Origin: Palsa-892 sp035555855
Lineage (GTDB): Bacteria > Pseudomonadota > Alphaproteobacteria > Rhizobiales > Xanthobacteraceae
Reading direction: 5' to 3'
Assembly (NCBI GenBank): GCA_035555855.1
Contig: DATMGD010000002.1
Coordinates: 101,247-165,246 of the forward strand
Length of the DNA: 64,000 nt
The notes beneath the pieces are model-generated. The model searched no databases. It saw only the letters and a list, made by a program, of their open reading frames with translations, and had not been told where the DNA came from. Numbering within the stretch: the stretch's first letter is position 1; every line of letters begins with the position of its first letter. This document shows, piece after piece, positions 24,019 to 33,455 of this stretch. The position numbers and the translations under genes are program-made.

Positions 24019-26286
24019 ATGATCTCTCCGTCATGGCGAAAAAACACACTGACCAAGCCGATCTTCGGCATCGCCAAGAAAGCGCTCCCGCGCATGTCCG
24101 ACACCGAGCGCGAAGCGCTGGAGGCGGGCGACACCTGGTGGGATGCCGATCTTTTCACCGGTAACCCCGACTGGAATCATTTGCTCGCCGTGCCGCAGGC
24201 AAAACTTTCGGCAGAAGAGCAGGCCTTCCTCGACGGGCCGGTCGAGCAGCTTTGCGCGATGTGCGACGAGTGGAAGATCACCTGGGAGCTGAAGGATCTT
24301 CCGCCGGAAGTATGGGATTTCATCAAGAAGAACCGCTTCTGGGGCATGATCATCCCGAAGGAGTATGGCGGCCTCGGCTTTTCGGCTTTCGCGCATTCGG
24401 AAGTCATCCGCAAGATTTCGAGCCGCTCGATCACCGCGGCCGTCACCGTCATGGTGCCGAACTCGCTCGGGCCGGGCGAACTTCTGATGCGCTTCGGCAC
24501 TGACGAGCAGCGCAAGCAATGGCTGCCGCGGCTCGCCGATGGCCGCGAAATCCCGTGCTTCGGCCTCACGAGCCCGGAAGCCGGCTCGGACGCCGCGGCG
24601 ATGATCGACAAGGGTGTCGTCGTTCGCGCGCCGGGCGGCGGCAACGAGATCGGCATCAAGCTCAACTGGCACAAGCGCTACATCACGCTCGGGCCGGTCG
24701 CGACCGTCTTGGGCCTCGCGTTCAAACTGGAAGACCCCGACCACATTCTCGGCGACAAGGAAGACCTCGGCATTACGCTCGCGCTGGTGCCGACCAAGAC
24801 CAAAGGCGTCGAGATTGGTCATCGGCACTTGCCCGCAATGCAAGTATTCGAGAACGGCCCGAACTGGGGCCGCGACGTTTACTTGCCGATTGATCACATC
24901 ATCGGTGGCGCCGAGCGCGCTGGCCAAGGCTGGAAAATGTTGATGAGTGCGCTTGCCGCGGGCCGCGGCATCTCGCTGCCGTCGCAATCCTCCGCGGGCT
25001 GCGCCTATACCGCGCGCACCTCGGGCGCTTATGCGCGCATTCGCCAGCAGTTCAATATTCCCATCGGCAAGTTCGAGGGCATTCAGGAAGCGCTCGCGCG
25101 GCTCGCGGGCAATGCCTATCTCGTCGATGGCGCGCGGCGTTTCACCTGCGCCGGCCTCGATCTCGGCCATCACCCGGCGGTGATTTCCGGCATCATGAAG
25201 CTGCACGCGACCGAGAAGATGCGCGAGTCTGTCACGCATGCGATGGATATTCACGGCGGCAAGGGCATCATCGACGGCCCGCACAATTATCTCGGTAATC
25301 TTTATCGCTCGGTGCCGATCGGCATCACCGTCGAGGGCGCGAATATCCTGACGCGCAATCTGATCGTGTTCGGGCAGGGCGCGATCCGCTCGCACCCGTA
25401 CATCCTGAAAGAGATGACCGCGCTGCAGGAGCCGGATCAGGAAAAGGCGCTCGACGAATTCGATAAAGTATTCTGGCCGCATGTCGGCCACGCCTTCGCG
25501 ACGCTGTTTCGCGCCTGGATCCGCAACTGGACCGGCGGCGTGATTTCGCCTGCGCCGGACGCGGGCGCCGCCACCAAATTCTATCGCCAGCTTTCGCGTT
25601 ACTCGGCATCGTTTGCGCTGATGACCGATTTCGCGCTTCTGACCATGGGCGGTGCGTTGAAGCGCAAGGAAATGATCTCGGCGCGGCTCGGCGACATTCT
25701 CTCAGAACTGTACCTGATGTCCGGCACGCTCAAGCGCTGGCAGGACGAGGGACGGCTGGAAGCCGATTTCCCGCTGCTCGCCTGGTGCGCCAAGGACAGC
25801 TTCCGCAAGATCCAGCAGCGCATCGAGGAAGTGCTCTACAACTTTCCCAATCGCCCGGTGGCATGGCTTCTGAAATTCTTGATCCAGCCGCTCGGCGTCA
25901 CCCAGAGGGGCCCGCGCGACAAGCTCTCGCAGCAGGTCGCCGAACTTTTGCTCGAACCATCGGCGACGCGCGACCGGCTCACCAGCGGACTTTATCTCGG
26001 CGACGATGGTGGCGGCATCGCGCAACTCGAGCGCGCCTATAAGCAGGTGACTGCGGCGGCACCCATTCAGAAGAAAATGCACGACGCCAAAGTGCGCGAT
26101 ATCAGGGCAGCGCAGGAAAAGGGCATTATCACCGAGGCCGAGGCGCAGACCATGGAAGCGGCGGCGAAGGCGGTTCTCGATGCGGTGAACGTGGACGATT
26201 TCGCGCCAGAGGAACTAATCCCGGCGGGCGGCATCAAATATCGGGGCGGCGGGTCATCCGACGCACCGGCGGCGAAAGCGAGTTAA
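24019..26286 (+). CDS. fadE: FadE-type acyl-CoA dehydrogenase
   Basis: A 755-residue acyl-CoA dehydrogenase of the long FadE family. The N-terminal helical domain includes FWGMIIPKEYGGLGFSAFAHSEVIRK. The central region has CFGLTSPEAGSDAAA and HKRYITLGPVATVLGLAFKL. The C-terminal flavin-binding half has MDIHGGKGIIDGPHNYLGN, followed by the FadE-specific extension. It oxidises acyl-CoA to trans-2-enoyl-CoA, passing electrons to the respiratory chain. The two N-terminal membrane segments of E. coli FadE are missing. A GAGGAG ribosome-binding site precedes the ATG. It is the first gene of a four-gene operon, with 3-7 bp gaps and then a 4-bp overlap. Confidence 0.92.
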   Translation: MISPSWRKNTLTKPIFGIAKKALPRMSDTEREALEAGDTWWDADLFTGNPDWNHLLAVPQAKLSAEEQAFLDGPVEQLCAMCDEWKITWELKDLPPEVWDFIKKNRFWGMIIPKEYGGLGFSAFAHSEVIRKISSRSITAAVTVMVPNSLGPGELLMRFGTDEQRKQWLPRLADGREIPCFGLTSPEAGSDAAAMIDKGVVVRAPGGGNEIGIKLNWHKRYITLGPVATVLGLAFKLEDPDHILGDKEDLGITLALVPTKTKGVEIGHRHLPAMQVFENGPNWGRDVYLPIDHIIGGAERAGQGWKMLMSALAAGRGISLPSQSSAGCAYTARTSGAYARIRQQFNIPIGKFEGIQEALARLAGNAYLVDGARRFTCAGLDLGHHPAVISGIMKLHATEKMRESVTHAMDIHGGKGIIDGPHNYLGNLYRSVPIGITVEGANILTRNLIVFGQGAIRSHPYILKEMTALQEPDQEKALDEFDKVFWPHVGHAFATLFRAWIRNWTGGVISPAPDAGAATKFYRQLSRYSASFALMTDFALLTMGGALKRKEMISARLGDILSELYLMSGTLKRWQDEGRLEADFPLLAWCAKDSFRKIQQRIEEVLYNFPNRPVAWLLKFLIQPLGVTQRGPRDKLSQQVAELLLEPSATRDRLTSGLYLGDDGGGIAQLERAYKQVTAAAPIQKKMHDAKVRDIRAAQEKGIITEAEAQTMEAAAKAVLDAVNVDDFAPEELIPAGGIKYRGGGSSDAPAAKAS

Positions 26287-26289
26287 TCC

Positions 26290-27570
26290 ATGCGCGACGT
26301 TTATATCATCGACGGCAGCCGTACTCCGTTTCTGAAGGCCCGCACCGGACCGGGGCCGTTCACGCCGGTCGATCTCGCCGTCCAATGCGGGCGGCCGCTC
26401 TTGTTGCGCCAGCCGTTCAAGCCGCAGGATTTCAATCGCGTCATTCTCGGCTGCGTCAATGTCATTGCCGACGAGATGAATCCCGCCCGCGTCGCGGCGC
26501 TGCGTCTCGGCATGGGCGAGGCGATGCCGGCCTTCACTGTGCAGATCAATTGCGGCTCCGGCATGCAGTCGATCGATACGGCGTACCGCTATATCCAGAA
26601 CGGCACCGACGATCTCGTGCTTGCAGGCGGCGCCGAGGCATTAAGTTATGCGCCGCTCGTCTTCAACAAGGGCGCAGTCAACTGGTTCGGCCGCATGTTC
26701 ACGGCGAAGACGCTGATGCAGCGCATCGCCAATTTTTTCACGCTGCGGCCTTCGATGTTCAAACCCGTCATCGGCCTTGAGCGCGGGCTCACTGACCCGA
26801 TCGTCGAACTCAACATGGGCCAGACGGCTGAAGTCGTCGCCAAGCTCTTCAACATTAGCCGCACACAGGCCGACGAGTATGCCGCCGAGAGCCATCAGCG
26901 GCTCGCCAAAGCTCAGAAGGAAGGCTTGCTCAACGACGAAGTGATCCCGACCTTCGCGAAAGACGGCAAGGTCTACACCTTCGATGACGGCGTGCGGCCG
27001 GATTCCACCGTCGAGACGCTGGCGAAACTTCGCCCGGTGTTCGAGCGGCCGTGGGGCAAGGTGACGGCGGGCAATTCCTCGCAGATCACCGACGGAGCGT
27101 CGTGGGTCATTCTCGCCTCGGAAGATGCTGTGAAGAAGCACGGCCTTAAGCCGAAAGCGAAAATCATCGACAGCCAGTGGTCGGCGCTCGATCCGTCGAT
27201 CATGGGCCTCGGCCCCGTGCTGTGCTCGGTCGATCTCCTGAAGCGGCAGAAGATGAGCCTGAAAGACATCGAGCTTTGGGAGTTGAACGAGGCTTTCGCC
27301 GCGCAAGTGCTCGGCTGTCTCGCTGCCTTCGAGGACGAAAAATTCGGCAAAGAAGTGCTCGGCCTGCCGGGCGCGGCCGGCAAGATCGATCGCACGCGGC
27401 TGAACGTCGATGGCGGCGCGATTGCGATGGGTCATCCGGTCGGCACCAGCGGCAACCGCATCGTGCTGCATCTCGTCAATGCCATGCACCGGTTGGGCTA
27501 CAAGCGCGGCATCGCCACCGAATGTATCGGCGGCGGGCAGGGCGGCGCCATGCTGATCGAGACGATGTGA
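26290..27570 (+). CDS. Acetyl-CoA acyltransferase (thiolase, FadI type)
   Basis: A 426-residue thiolase. The nucleophile cysteine is in INCGSGMQSID, the catalytic histidine in GGAIAMGHPVGTSGNRI, and the second cysteine in ATECIGGGQGG. Length and the ALRLGMGEAMPAFTVQ region suit the FadI/FadA-type 3-ketoacyl-CoA thiolase. It would cleave 3-ketoacyl-CoA to acetyl-CoA and a shortened acyl-CoA. It follows fadE by 3 bp and precedes the multifunctional enzyme by 7 bp. Confidence 0.92.
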   Translation: MRDVYIIDGSRTPFLKARTGPGPFTPVDLAVQCGRPLLLRQPFKPQDFNRVILGCVNVIADEMNPARVAALRLGMGEAMPAFTVQINCGSGMQSIDTAYRYIQNGTDDLVLAGGAEALSYAPLVFNKGAVNWFGRMFTAKTLMQRIANFFTLRPSMFKPVIGLERGLTDPIVELNMGQTAEVVAKLFNISRTQADEYAAESHQRLAKAQKEGLLNDEVIPTFAKDGKVYTFDDGVRPDSTVETLAKLRPVFERPWGKVTAGNSSQITDGASWVILASEDAVKKHGLKPKAKIIDSQWSALDPSIMGLGPVLCSVDLLKRQKMSLKDIELWELNEAFAAQVLGCLAAFEDEKFGKEVLGLPGAAGKIDRTRLNVDGGAIAMGHPVGTSGNRIVLHLVNAMHRLGYKRGIATECIGGGQGGAMLIETM

Positions 27571-27577
27571 GGGCGCC

Positions 27578-29674
27578 ATGAAAAGCAAAGTGCTTGCCGT
27601 TCTTTCCGACCGCGTCCTCGAACTTGGGCCGAACCCGGCGCCGACGCCGGGCATTAACCACTGGCGCTACGGCACCGACGAAGACGGCATCGGCTGGCTG
27701 CTGATCGACCGCAAGGGCGCGAGCGCCAATTCGCTCTCGGCCGAAGTCTTCAACGAACTCGGCACGCTGCTCTCCGACATCGAGCGCAATCCGCCCAAAG
27801 GGCTGGTCGTCCGCTCGGCCAAGAAGTCCGGTTTCATCGCCGGGGCTGATGTTTCGGAATTCGTCGGCGCGAATGACGCCGCACTCGTCGAGACGACGCT
27901 CGGCCGTGCCCATGCGACCGCCGACCGCCTTGAAGCGTTAAAAATCCCGACTGTCGCCGTCATCCACGGCTTCTGCCTTGGCGGCGGCCTTGAAGTCGCG
28001 CTCGCCTGCAAACGCCGGATCGCGATTTCTGGCGCGAGCTTCGGCTTTCCTGAAGTGATGCTCGGCCTGCATCCGGGCCTCGGCGGCACGGTGCGTGCGC
28101 CGCGCCTCATCAATCCGGTCACCGCAATGACCATGATGCTGACCGGCAAGACGTTGGATGCCCGCAAAGCGAAGGCGGCCGGGCTCGTCGATGCCGTCAC
28201 CGAGGAGCGTCATGTGCGCAATGCCGTGCGCGCTGCCGTGAACGGCGATCTCAAGACGTCGCCGCCCGGCATGCTGGTGACGCTCCTGAACAGCGGCCTC
28301 GCGCGGCCATTGCTCGCCAGACGCATGCGCGCGGAGGCGCAAGCCAAAGCCGATCCCGCGCAGTATCCCGCGCCGTTTGCACTCATCGATCTTTGGGAGA
28401 AGCACGGCGGCGACAGCAAGAAGGCCGCGCTCGCCGCCGAGCTGAAATCCTTCTCGCAACTGATGGTGACGAAGACCGCACAGAACCTCGTCCGCGTCTT
28501 CTTCTTGCGCGACCGCTTGAAGAAAATCGCGGGCGAAAAACAGGACATCAGCCACATCCACGTCATCGGCGCGGGTGCGATGGGCGGCGACATCGCCGCC
28601 TGGTGCGCACGGCAAGGCATCGTCGCAACGCTCGCCGACATGAAGCCCGAGCCTATCGGCGGCGCCATCAAGCGCGCGGCCGATCTCTTCAAGAAGATTT
28701 TGAAGAAAAGCACTGACCAGCGCGATGCGCTCGACCGCTTGGTGCCGGATCTCGGTGGCGACGGCGTGAAGTCCGCCGATATCGTGCTCGAGGCTGTACC
28801 GGAAAAACTCGAGATCAAGCACAGCGTTTATAAGTCGGTCGAACCGAAGATGAAGCAAGGCGCGATCCTCGCGACCAATACTTCGAGCATTCCGCTCGAG
28901 CAGTTGCGCGAGGGTTTGCAAAAGCCCGAGCGTCTCGTCGGCCTGCACTTTTTCAATCCGGTTTCGCGCATGATGACGGTCGAAGTCGTCAGCCACGACA
29001 AGGCCGATCAGGCGGTGCTCGCTACAGCGCGCAGTTTCGTCGGTATGATCGACCGGCTGCCGGTGCCGGTGAAGAGCGAGCCGGGCTTCCTCGTCAACCG
29101 CGCGCTGACGCCCTACATGATCGAGGCGATGGCGATGGTCGATGAGGGCATCGCCAAGGAAACCATCGATAAGGCCGCCGAGAAATTCGGCATGCCGATG
29201 GGCCCGATTGAACTCGCCGATCAGGTTGGCCTCGATATTTGTCTCGACGTCGCCGACATGCTGAAAAAGAGCCTGCCGCGCGAACAGCCCGACGCGCCGC
29301 AATGGCTGCGCGACATGGTCGCCCGCAAGGAACTCGGTAAGAAGACCGGCAAGGGTTTCTACACCTGGAAGGACGGCAAGGCCGACAAGGCACATACGGC
29401 GGCGGAGCCGACGCCGGAAATGACCGACCGGCTGATCCTGCCGCTCCTCGATGTCTGCGTCGGTGCGCTGCGTGAAGGTATTGTCGAAGACGCCGATGTG
29501 CTCGACGGCGCGATGATCTTCGGCACCGGCTTCGCACCGTTCCGCGGCGGGCCGATCCATTACGCCAAGGATCGCGGCGTCGATGAGATCGTAGCCAAGC
29601 TCAAGGAGTTCGAGACGAAATTCGGCATGCGCTTCGCGCCCGATCCGGGCTGGGACAAGATCAAAGGGGCATGA
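27578..29674 (+). CDS. fadJ: Multifunctional beta-oxidation enzyme (enoyl-CoA hydratase / 3-hydroxyacyl-CoA dehydrogenase)
   Basis: A 698-residue FadJ/FadB-like fusion. The N-terminal crotonase domain has SGFIAGADVSEF, GFCLGGGLEVALACKRR, and PEVMLGLHPGLGGT. The NAD-binding domain has VIGAGAMGGDIAAWCARQG, EAVPEKLEIK, and catalytic HFFNPVSRM. The C-terminal dehydrogenase domain has FLVNRALTPYM. It catalyses hydration of enoyl-CoA and oxidation of hydroxyacyl-CoA. Its stop overlaps the next start by 4 bp (ATGA). In E. coli FadJ pairs with FadI, which fits the upstream thiolase. Confidence 0.92.
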   Translation: MKSKVLAVLSDRVLELGPNPAPTPGINHWRYGTDEDGIGWLLIDRKGASANSLSAEVFNELGTLLSDIERNPPKGLVVRSAKKSGFIAGADVSEFVGANDAALVETTLGRAHATADRLEALKIPTVAVIHGFCLGGGLEVALACKRRIAISGASFGFPEVMLGLHPGLGGTVRAPRLINPVTAMTMMLTGKTLDARKAKAAGLVDAVTEERHVRNAVRAAVNGDLKTSPPGMLVTLLNSGLARPLLARRMRAEAQAKADPAQYPAPFALIDLWEKHGGDSKKAALAAELKSFSQLMVTKTAQNLVRVFFLRDRLKKIAGEKQDISHIHVIGAGAMGGDIAAWCARQGIVATLADMKPEPIGGAIKRAADLFKKILKKSTDQRDALDRLVPDLGGDGVKSADIVLEAVPEKLEIKHSVYKSVEPKMKQGAILATNTSSIPLEQLREGLQKPERLVGLHFFNPVSRMMTVEVVSHDKADQAVLATARSFVGMIDRLPVPVKSEPGFLVNRALTPYMIEAMAMVDEGIAKETIDKAAEKFGMPMGPIELADQVGLDICLDVADMLKKSLPREQPDAPQWLRDMVARKELGKKTGKGFYTWKDGKADKAHTAAEPTPEMTDRLILPLLDVCVGALREGIVEDADVLDGAMIFGTGFAPFRGGPIHYAKDRGVDEIVAKLKEFETKFGMRFAPDPGWDKIKGA

Positions 29675-31524
29675 GCGCTTCGCCCACGCACTATGACAGC
29701 GCCGACAAACTTGCCGACGACATCATTCGCGACGTCGGCAAGAAGATCGTGCTCGCGCTGCCGCTCGGGCTCGGCAAGGCGAATAACATCGCCAATGCGC
29801 TGTTCAAGCGCGCCGCCGCTGATCCCTCGTTGTCGCTGACAATCTTCACTGCACTCACGCTAGAGAAGCCACACCCGAAGAACGAAATCGAAGCGCGCTT
29901 TATTGGGCCGGTGATCGAGCGGCTGTTCGGCGATTATCCGGATTTTCTTTACGCCAAGGCGCTGCGCGAGCGTTCGCTGCCGGAAAACATCCGGGTCAAT
30001 GAGTTCTTCCTGCTCGCCGGCAAGTGGCTGCACCACCCGGTCATGCAGCAGAACTACATCGCAGCCAATTACACGCATGCGATGCGTTACCTGCTCGAAC
30101 GCGGCGTCAATGTCGCGGCACAGCTCGTCGCCAGGAAAGGCGAACGCTACAGCCTGTCGTGCAATCCCGACATCACGCTCGATCTTCTGCGCGAGCGTGC
30201 GGCAGGCCGTGCCGATTTCCGCATCGTCGCGGAAGTGAACGAAAATCTGCCATTCATGCCGAACGACGCCGAAGTGCCGCCGGAAACCTTCAGTGCCGTT
30301 CTGGAGAGTCCGGCCAGCAATTTCCCGTTGTTCGCGCCGCCCTATGAGCCGATCGATCTTGAGGGCTATGCCATCGGCCTTAACGCCGCGCGGCTGGTGG
30401 CCGATGGCGGCACATTGCAGATCGGCATCGGACAGGAAGGGGATGCCGCCGCCTATGGTCTGATCCTGCGCCAGCACGACAACGCTGTCTTCCGTGACGC
30501 GATCAAACGCCTCGACGGCAATCGCCCGCCGCCCGCCGGTCATCAAGAAGGCGGCTTCGAGCAGGGCCTGCACGGGCTCTCGGAAATGTTCGTCGCATCC
30601 TTCGCGGAGTTGATCAAGGCCGGCGTCGTGAAGCGCGAATGCGACGGTTATCTGATGGAGGGCGGCTTCTTCGTCGGGCCGAAAGCGTTTTATGAGGCGC
30701 TGCGCGGCATGGACGAAAAGCTGCTCGCCAAGATCAACATGACCGCGATCTCGTGGATCAATGAGCTTTACGGCGACGAGGATAAGAAGCGCCGCGCGCG
30801 CGGCAAGGCGCGCTTCATCAACAACGCGATGCTCGCAACATTGATGGGCGCTGTCGTCTCCGACGGATTGGAAACTGGCGGCGTGGTGAGCGGTGTCGGC
30901 GGGCAATACAATTTCGTCTCGCAGGCTTTCGCGCTGCCCGATGCGCGTTCGATCATTACAATGCACTCCAAACGCGGCGAGGGCAGGAAAGCGACCTCGA
31001 ACATCCGCTGGCGCTACGGTCACCAAACAATTCCACGCCACCTGCGCGACATCGTCGTTTCTGAATACGGCGTCGCGGATCTGCGCGGCAAGGACGACCA
31101 GGATGTGATCGCCGCGATGCTGTCGATCGCGGACTCGCGCTTTCAGGACGAATTGCTGCGCGCCGCCAAGGATGCCGGCAAGCTGCCGAAGCATTATGAA
31201 ATTCCGGTCTATGCCCGCGACAACACACCGGAGCGCATCGAGCAGGCGCTCGGGCCACTTCGGGAGCAGGGCAAGCTGCCGGCCTTTCCGTTTGGCTCGG
31301 ATTTCGATGCGACCGAGCTGCGTCTGATCCCTGCGCTGAAAGAGATGCAGCGGGCGGCAGCTTCGCCGTTCGCGCTGCTCGATCTTGTATGGGAAGGCAT
31401 GGGCAAAGCGAGTGCCGAAGAGAAAACTTGCCTTGCGCGCATCGGCCTTGATCGCGGCGGGTTCAAGAACAAGCTCTATGCGGCTTTGCTGCGCGGCGCG
31501 CTACGCACCGCGAGAGAGCTATAG
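29671..31524 (+). CDS. Acetyl-CoA hydrolase/CoA-transferase family protein
   Basis: A 617-residue CoA-transferase-like protein with an N-terminal domain (KIVLALPLGLGKANNIANALFKRA) and a C-terminal acetyl-CoA hydrolase/transferase domain: MEGGFFVGPKAFYEAL, NNAMLATLMGAVVSDGLETGGVVSGVGGQYNFV, then SEYGVADLRGKDD. Relatives move CoA between acyl groups or hydrolyse acyl-CoA. The tight coupling to fadE, thiolase and fadJ suggests handling of acyl-CoA or free acids during fatty-acid use. It is longer than typical 430-550-residue members because of N-terminal additions. It converges with the ATPase gene, overlapping by 6 bp. Confidence 0.85.
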   Translation: MSASPTHYDSADKLADDIIRDVGKKIVLALPLGLGKANNIANALFKRAAADPSLSLTIFTALTLEKPHPKNEIEARFIGPVIERLFGDYPDFLYAKALRERSLPENIRVNEFFLLAGKWLHHPVMQQNYIAANYTHAMRYLLERGVNVAAQLVARKGERYSLSCNPDITLDLLRERAAGRADFRIVAEVNENLPFMPNDAEVPPETFSAVLESPASNFPLFAPPYEPIDLEGYAIGLNAARLVADGGTLQIGIGQEGDAAAYGLILRQHDNAVFRDAIKRLDGNRPPPAGHQEGGFEQGLHGLSEMFVASFAELIKAGVVKRECDGYLMEGGFFVGPKAFYEALRGMDEKLLAKINMTAISWINELYGDEDKKRRARGKARFINNAMLATLMGAVVSDGLETGGVVSGVGGQYNFVSQAFALPDARSIITMHSKRGEGRKATSNIRWRYGHQTIPRHLRDIVVSEYGVADLRGKDDQDVIAAMLSIADSRFQDELLRAAKDAGKLPKHYEIPVYARDNTPERIEQALGPLREQGKLPAFPFGSDFDATELRLIPALKEMQRAAASPFALLDLVWEGMGKASAEEKTCLARIGLDRGGFKNKLYAALLRGALRTAREL

Positions 31525-32277
31525 CGGGCGGCGGAAAGCCATCGCCGCGCGCATTCGAAGCGTCTCGCGGATGCGGTGAATTTCGATATTCACCAGTTTC
31601 ATCCAGCCGCGGATGGCGTTGCGCGCTTCCAGCGACATATAGGCGAGGGATACCCGGCCCGCGGGCATGCCGGCCGGCGGGTCCTGCATGAAACCCGAGA
31701 GCGAAAGATACGGATCCTCAATCACCGTCGCGAACATCGGGTCGAGCGCCGGGAGGCGCATCCTGAGGTCGTGCTGCATCAGCGTTTGATAGTCGGGGCT
31801 GTTCTGTGTTGCGCGGTCGGGCTGGCCGTTCTGCTCATTCTCGACGACGACGAAGTGGCAATCGCGGAACGTCTCGCGCAATGCGAGCCCTTGCGTGAAG
31901 CTGTCGGCTTCCCGGCTGACGACGTAGAAAATCACCGGCTCGTTATCGCGCTCACGCGCCTCCGGGACAAAACCGCTTTCCTGCATCAGCTTGAAGAACT
32001 TGCCGAACGCCTGATGCGAAATATCGACGATGCGCGGCGCCGAGGCAGCCGATGCCAGTGCGTCGAACAGCTGCATCTGGTTAAGCACCTTGTCGATATC
32101 AACCGCGATCGTATTCGAGGGGAAGAAACTCGAAAGCTTCTTTTCAATCGCGTCGGTGTCGTAAAGGTCGGGGGAGTCGCCTTGCAGGATCAGGTAGTCG
32201 GCGAGGAGCCGCGCAAGCAGCGTCTTGCCGCTCCGGCCGTGCAACGAGCAAACGATATAGGTGAAATTTTTTGCCAT
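31519..32277 (-). CDS. ParA/MinD-like ATPase with altered Walker A
   Basis: A 252-residue P-loop protein. The N-terminal loop is SLHGRSGKTLLARLL: the glycine-lysine-threonine core is intact, but the signature lysine at the first position of the ParA deviant Walker A (KGGxGKT) is replaced by histidine. Later segments (VDIDKVLNQMQLFDALASAASAPRIVDISH) resemble ParA-type proteins. It lies 109 bp downstream of another ParA-like ATPase gene, with a palindromic element between. The two may form a pair in which one partner is catalytically different. Function unknown. Confidence 0.65.
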   Translation of the reverse strand: MAKNFTYIVCSLHGRSGKTLLARLLADYLILQGDSPDLYDTDAIEKKLSSFFPSNTIAVDIDKVLNQMQLFDALASAASAPRIVDISHQAFGKFFKLMQESGFVPEARERDNEPVIFYVVSREADSFTQGLALRETFRDCHFVVVENEQNGQPDRATQNSPDYQTLMQHDLRMRLPALDPMFATVIEDPYLSLSGFMQDPPAGMPAGRVSLAYMSLEARNAIRGWMKLVNIEIHRIRETLRMRAAMAFRRPL

Positions 32278-32331
32278 GCCGCCAGAGGCCGCTCCGTGCG
32301 CTGCATCGAAAGAGGAGCGATTAATTTAGGA

Positions 32332-32374
32332 CATGATCCCGAAAACCGCGAAGCGGCTTTCGGGATGCATCATG
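32332..32374 (+). repeat. Rhizobial-type intergenic palindromic element
   Basis: A 14-bp stem (ATCCCGAAAACCGC with its complement, one mismatch) around a GAA loop, flanked by CATG and CATG. Sequences of this form, GATCCCGAAAA...TTTTCGGGATC, are common between genes in Bradyrhizobium and relatives. It lies between two minus-strand ATPase genes and may act as a transcript-processing or termination structure. Confidence 0.7.
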
Positions 32375-32386
32375 CCGGCTGCTCGC

Positions 32387-33136
32387 TTACCGTCCGGATC
32401 GCGCCCCCGGCGCGCGGTCGGTCAGCCGCTCGTGCAGGCTCACGCGATCGTATTCCTCGAAGATCTGGTTGAGCCAGGTGCGCACATAGCCGCGCAGCAC
32501 CAGCGAGTATTTCGCGTTGTGGCCTTGCGCGTTCTTGTTCTTGATAAAGGTCGAGAACGGCACGCCGGCAAGTTCCACTTGCTCGAACGCCATCTCGTTC
32601 AGTTTCGGAATGGTGACGTCGAGCGCACCGCGCGCCTTTTTGAAGTAGCTTTCGTAAATCTGCGGATCCCACTCGAAGAAGCTCGTCTCGTTGACGAAAT
32701 TCTTCACGGCGAAATAGTTCTTGCCGTTGGTGTAGGGCATGACCTCGTTGATCTCGTCGAGCGAGGCGATCGACGGCCCAAGCACGTGGAACAGCAGGAA
32801 GTTGAATTCGCCGGCGTTGACCGCGTCGAAGAAGCCGATGTCGGTGAAGGCCTTGAGGGTCTGCGACAGCAGACCAGCGCGAATATCGATGACGCTGACC
32901 TTCACTTCGCTCGTCGAGAGCGTGTCCAGTATCTTCATCTGGTCGGGCGCTGTCGTGACGTCCACGATGGAGGTGACGTCGGGGTGGAAGCGTTTCAGGG
33001 TTCCGCGCGGGAACTCCGAGTCGAAGGCGCGCGCGAGCGTATTTTTCGATGCCAGATAGTCGAGCACCGTGCGCGAAATCGTCGTTTTGCCCACGCCGCC
33101 TTTATCGGCGCCGACGATGAGAACCGTTGGCTTCAT
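32387..33136 (-). CDS. ParA/MinD-family ATPase
   Basis: A 249-residue protein with a canonical deviant Walker A, GADKGGVGKTTISRT, retaining the signature lysine. The switch I/II area contains DIRAGLLSQTLKAF. The C-terminal third is specialised and of unknown role (YSLVLRGYVRTWLNQIFEEYDRV). It is not near oriC or a partitioning parB, so chromosome segregation is not implied. Together with the downstream diverged ATPase it may form an intracellular positioning or chemoreceptor-like system; that is speculation. Confidence 0.72.
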   Translation of the reverse strand: MKPTVLIVGADKGGVGKTTISRTVLDYLASKNTLARAFDSEFPRGTLKRFHPDVTSIVDVTTAPDQMKILDTLSTSEVKVSVIDIRAGLLSQTLKAFTDIGFFDAVNAGEFNFLLFHVLGPSIASLDEINEVMPYTNGKNYFAVKNFVNETSFFEWDPQIYESYFKKARGALDVTIPKLNEMAFEQVELAGVPFSTFIKNKNAQGHNAKYSLVLRGYVRTWLNQIFEEYDRVSLHERLTDRAPGARSGR

Positions 33137-33455
33137 TCGAATGCTCCAGAATGCTCGTCTGACGCCCCAAGAACCCGAGCAATGGACCTGGATGATCCAG
33201 CACCCCCGAACCGCCGCGACAAACGATAATACCCCTTGAAGGCCTGATCGGGGGCAGAGTGTCCGTTTTCGGCTGGCCTTTCAAGGGCCTGCCGTGGCTG
33301 CCGGCGCCGCCTGCTGCGCTAGGGTAAACCGTGCGTTGTAAGCGTGTTTTTTGACGGCTAGCGCGGGTTCGCGGCCATATGCCACTACCTTGCCAGCGCC
33401 GTGCCGGTCTATATGGTCGCGCCGCTGTCGTTAGCCACTGTTAGTTTAGCGCCCC
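33137..33455 (+). other. Intergenic region, divergent promoters
   Basis: These 319 bp separate divergent genes (ATPase on minus, GT39 on plus) and hold no convincing ORF. An imperfect inverted repeat is present near 33234 (CCCTTGAAGGCC) with GGCCTTTCAAGGG about 40 bp downstream, with a one-base bulge. It is a candidate regulatory or RNA structure. No known operator was recognised. Confidence 0.4.

Noticed and set aside
24031..29560. Long minus-strand open frames (486 and 540 codons) opposite fadE and fadJ
   Set aside because: They mirror the third-position GC pattern of the plus-strand genes and contain no protein-like motifs.
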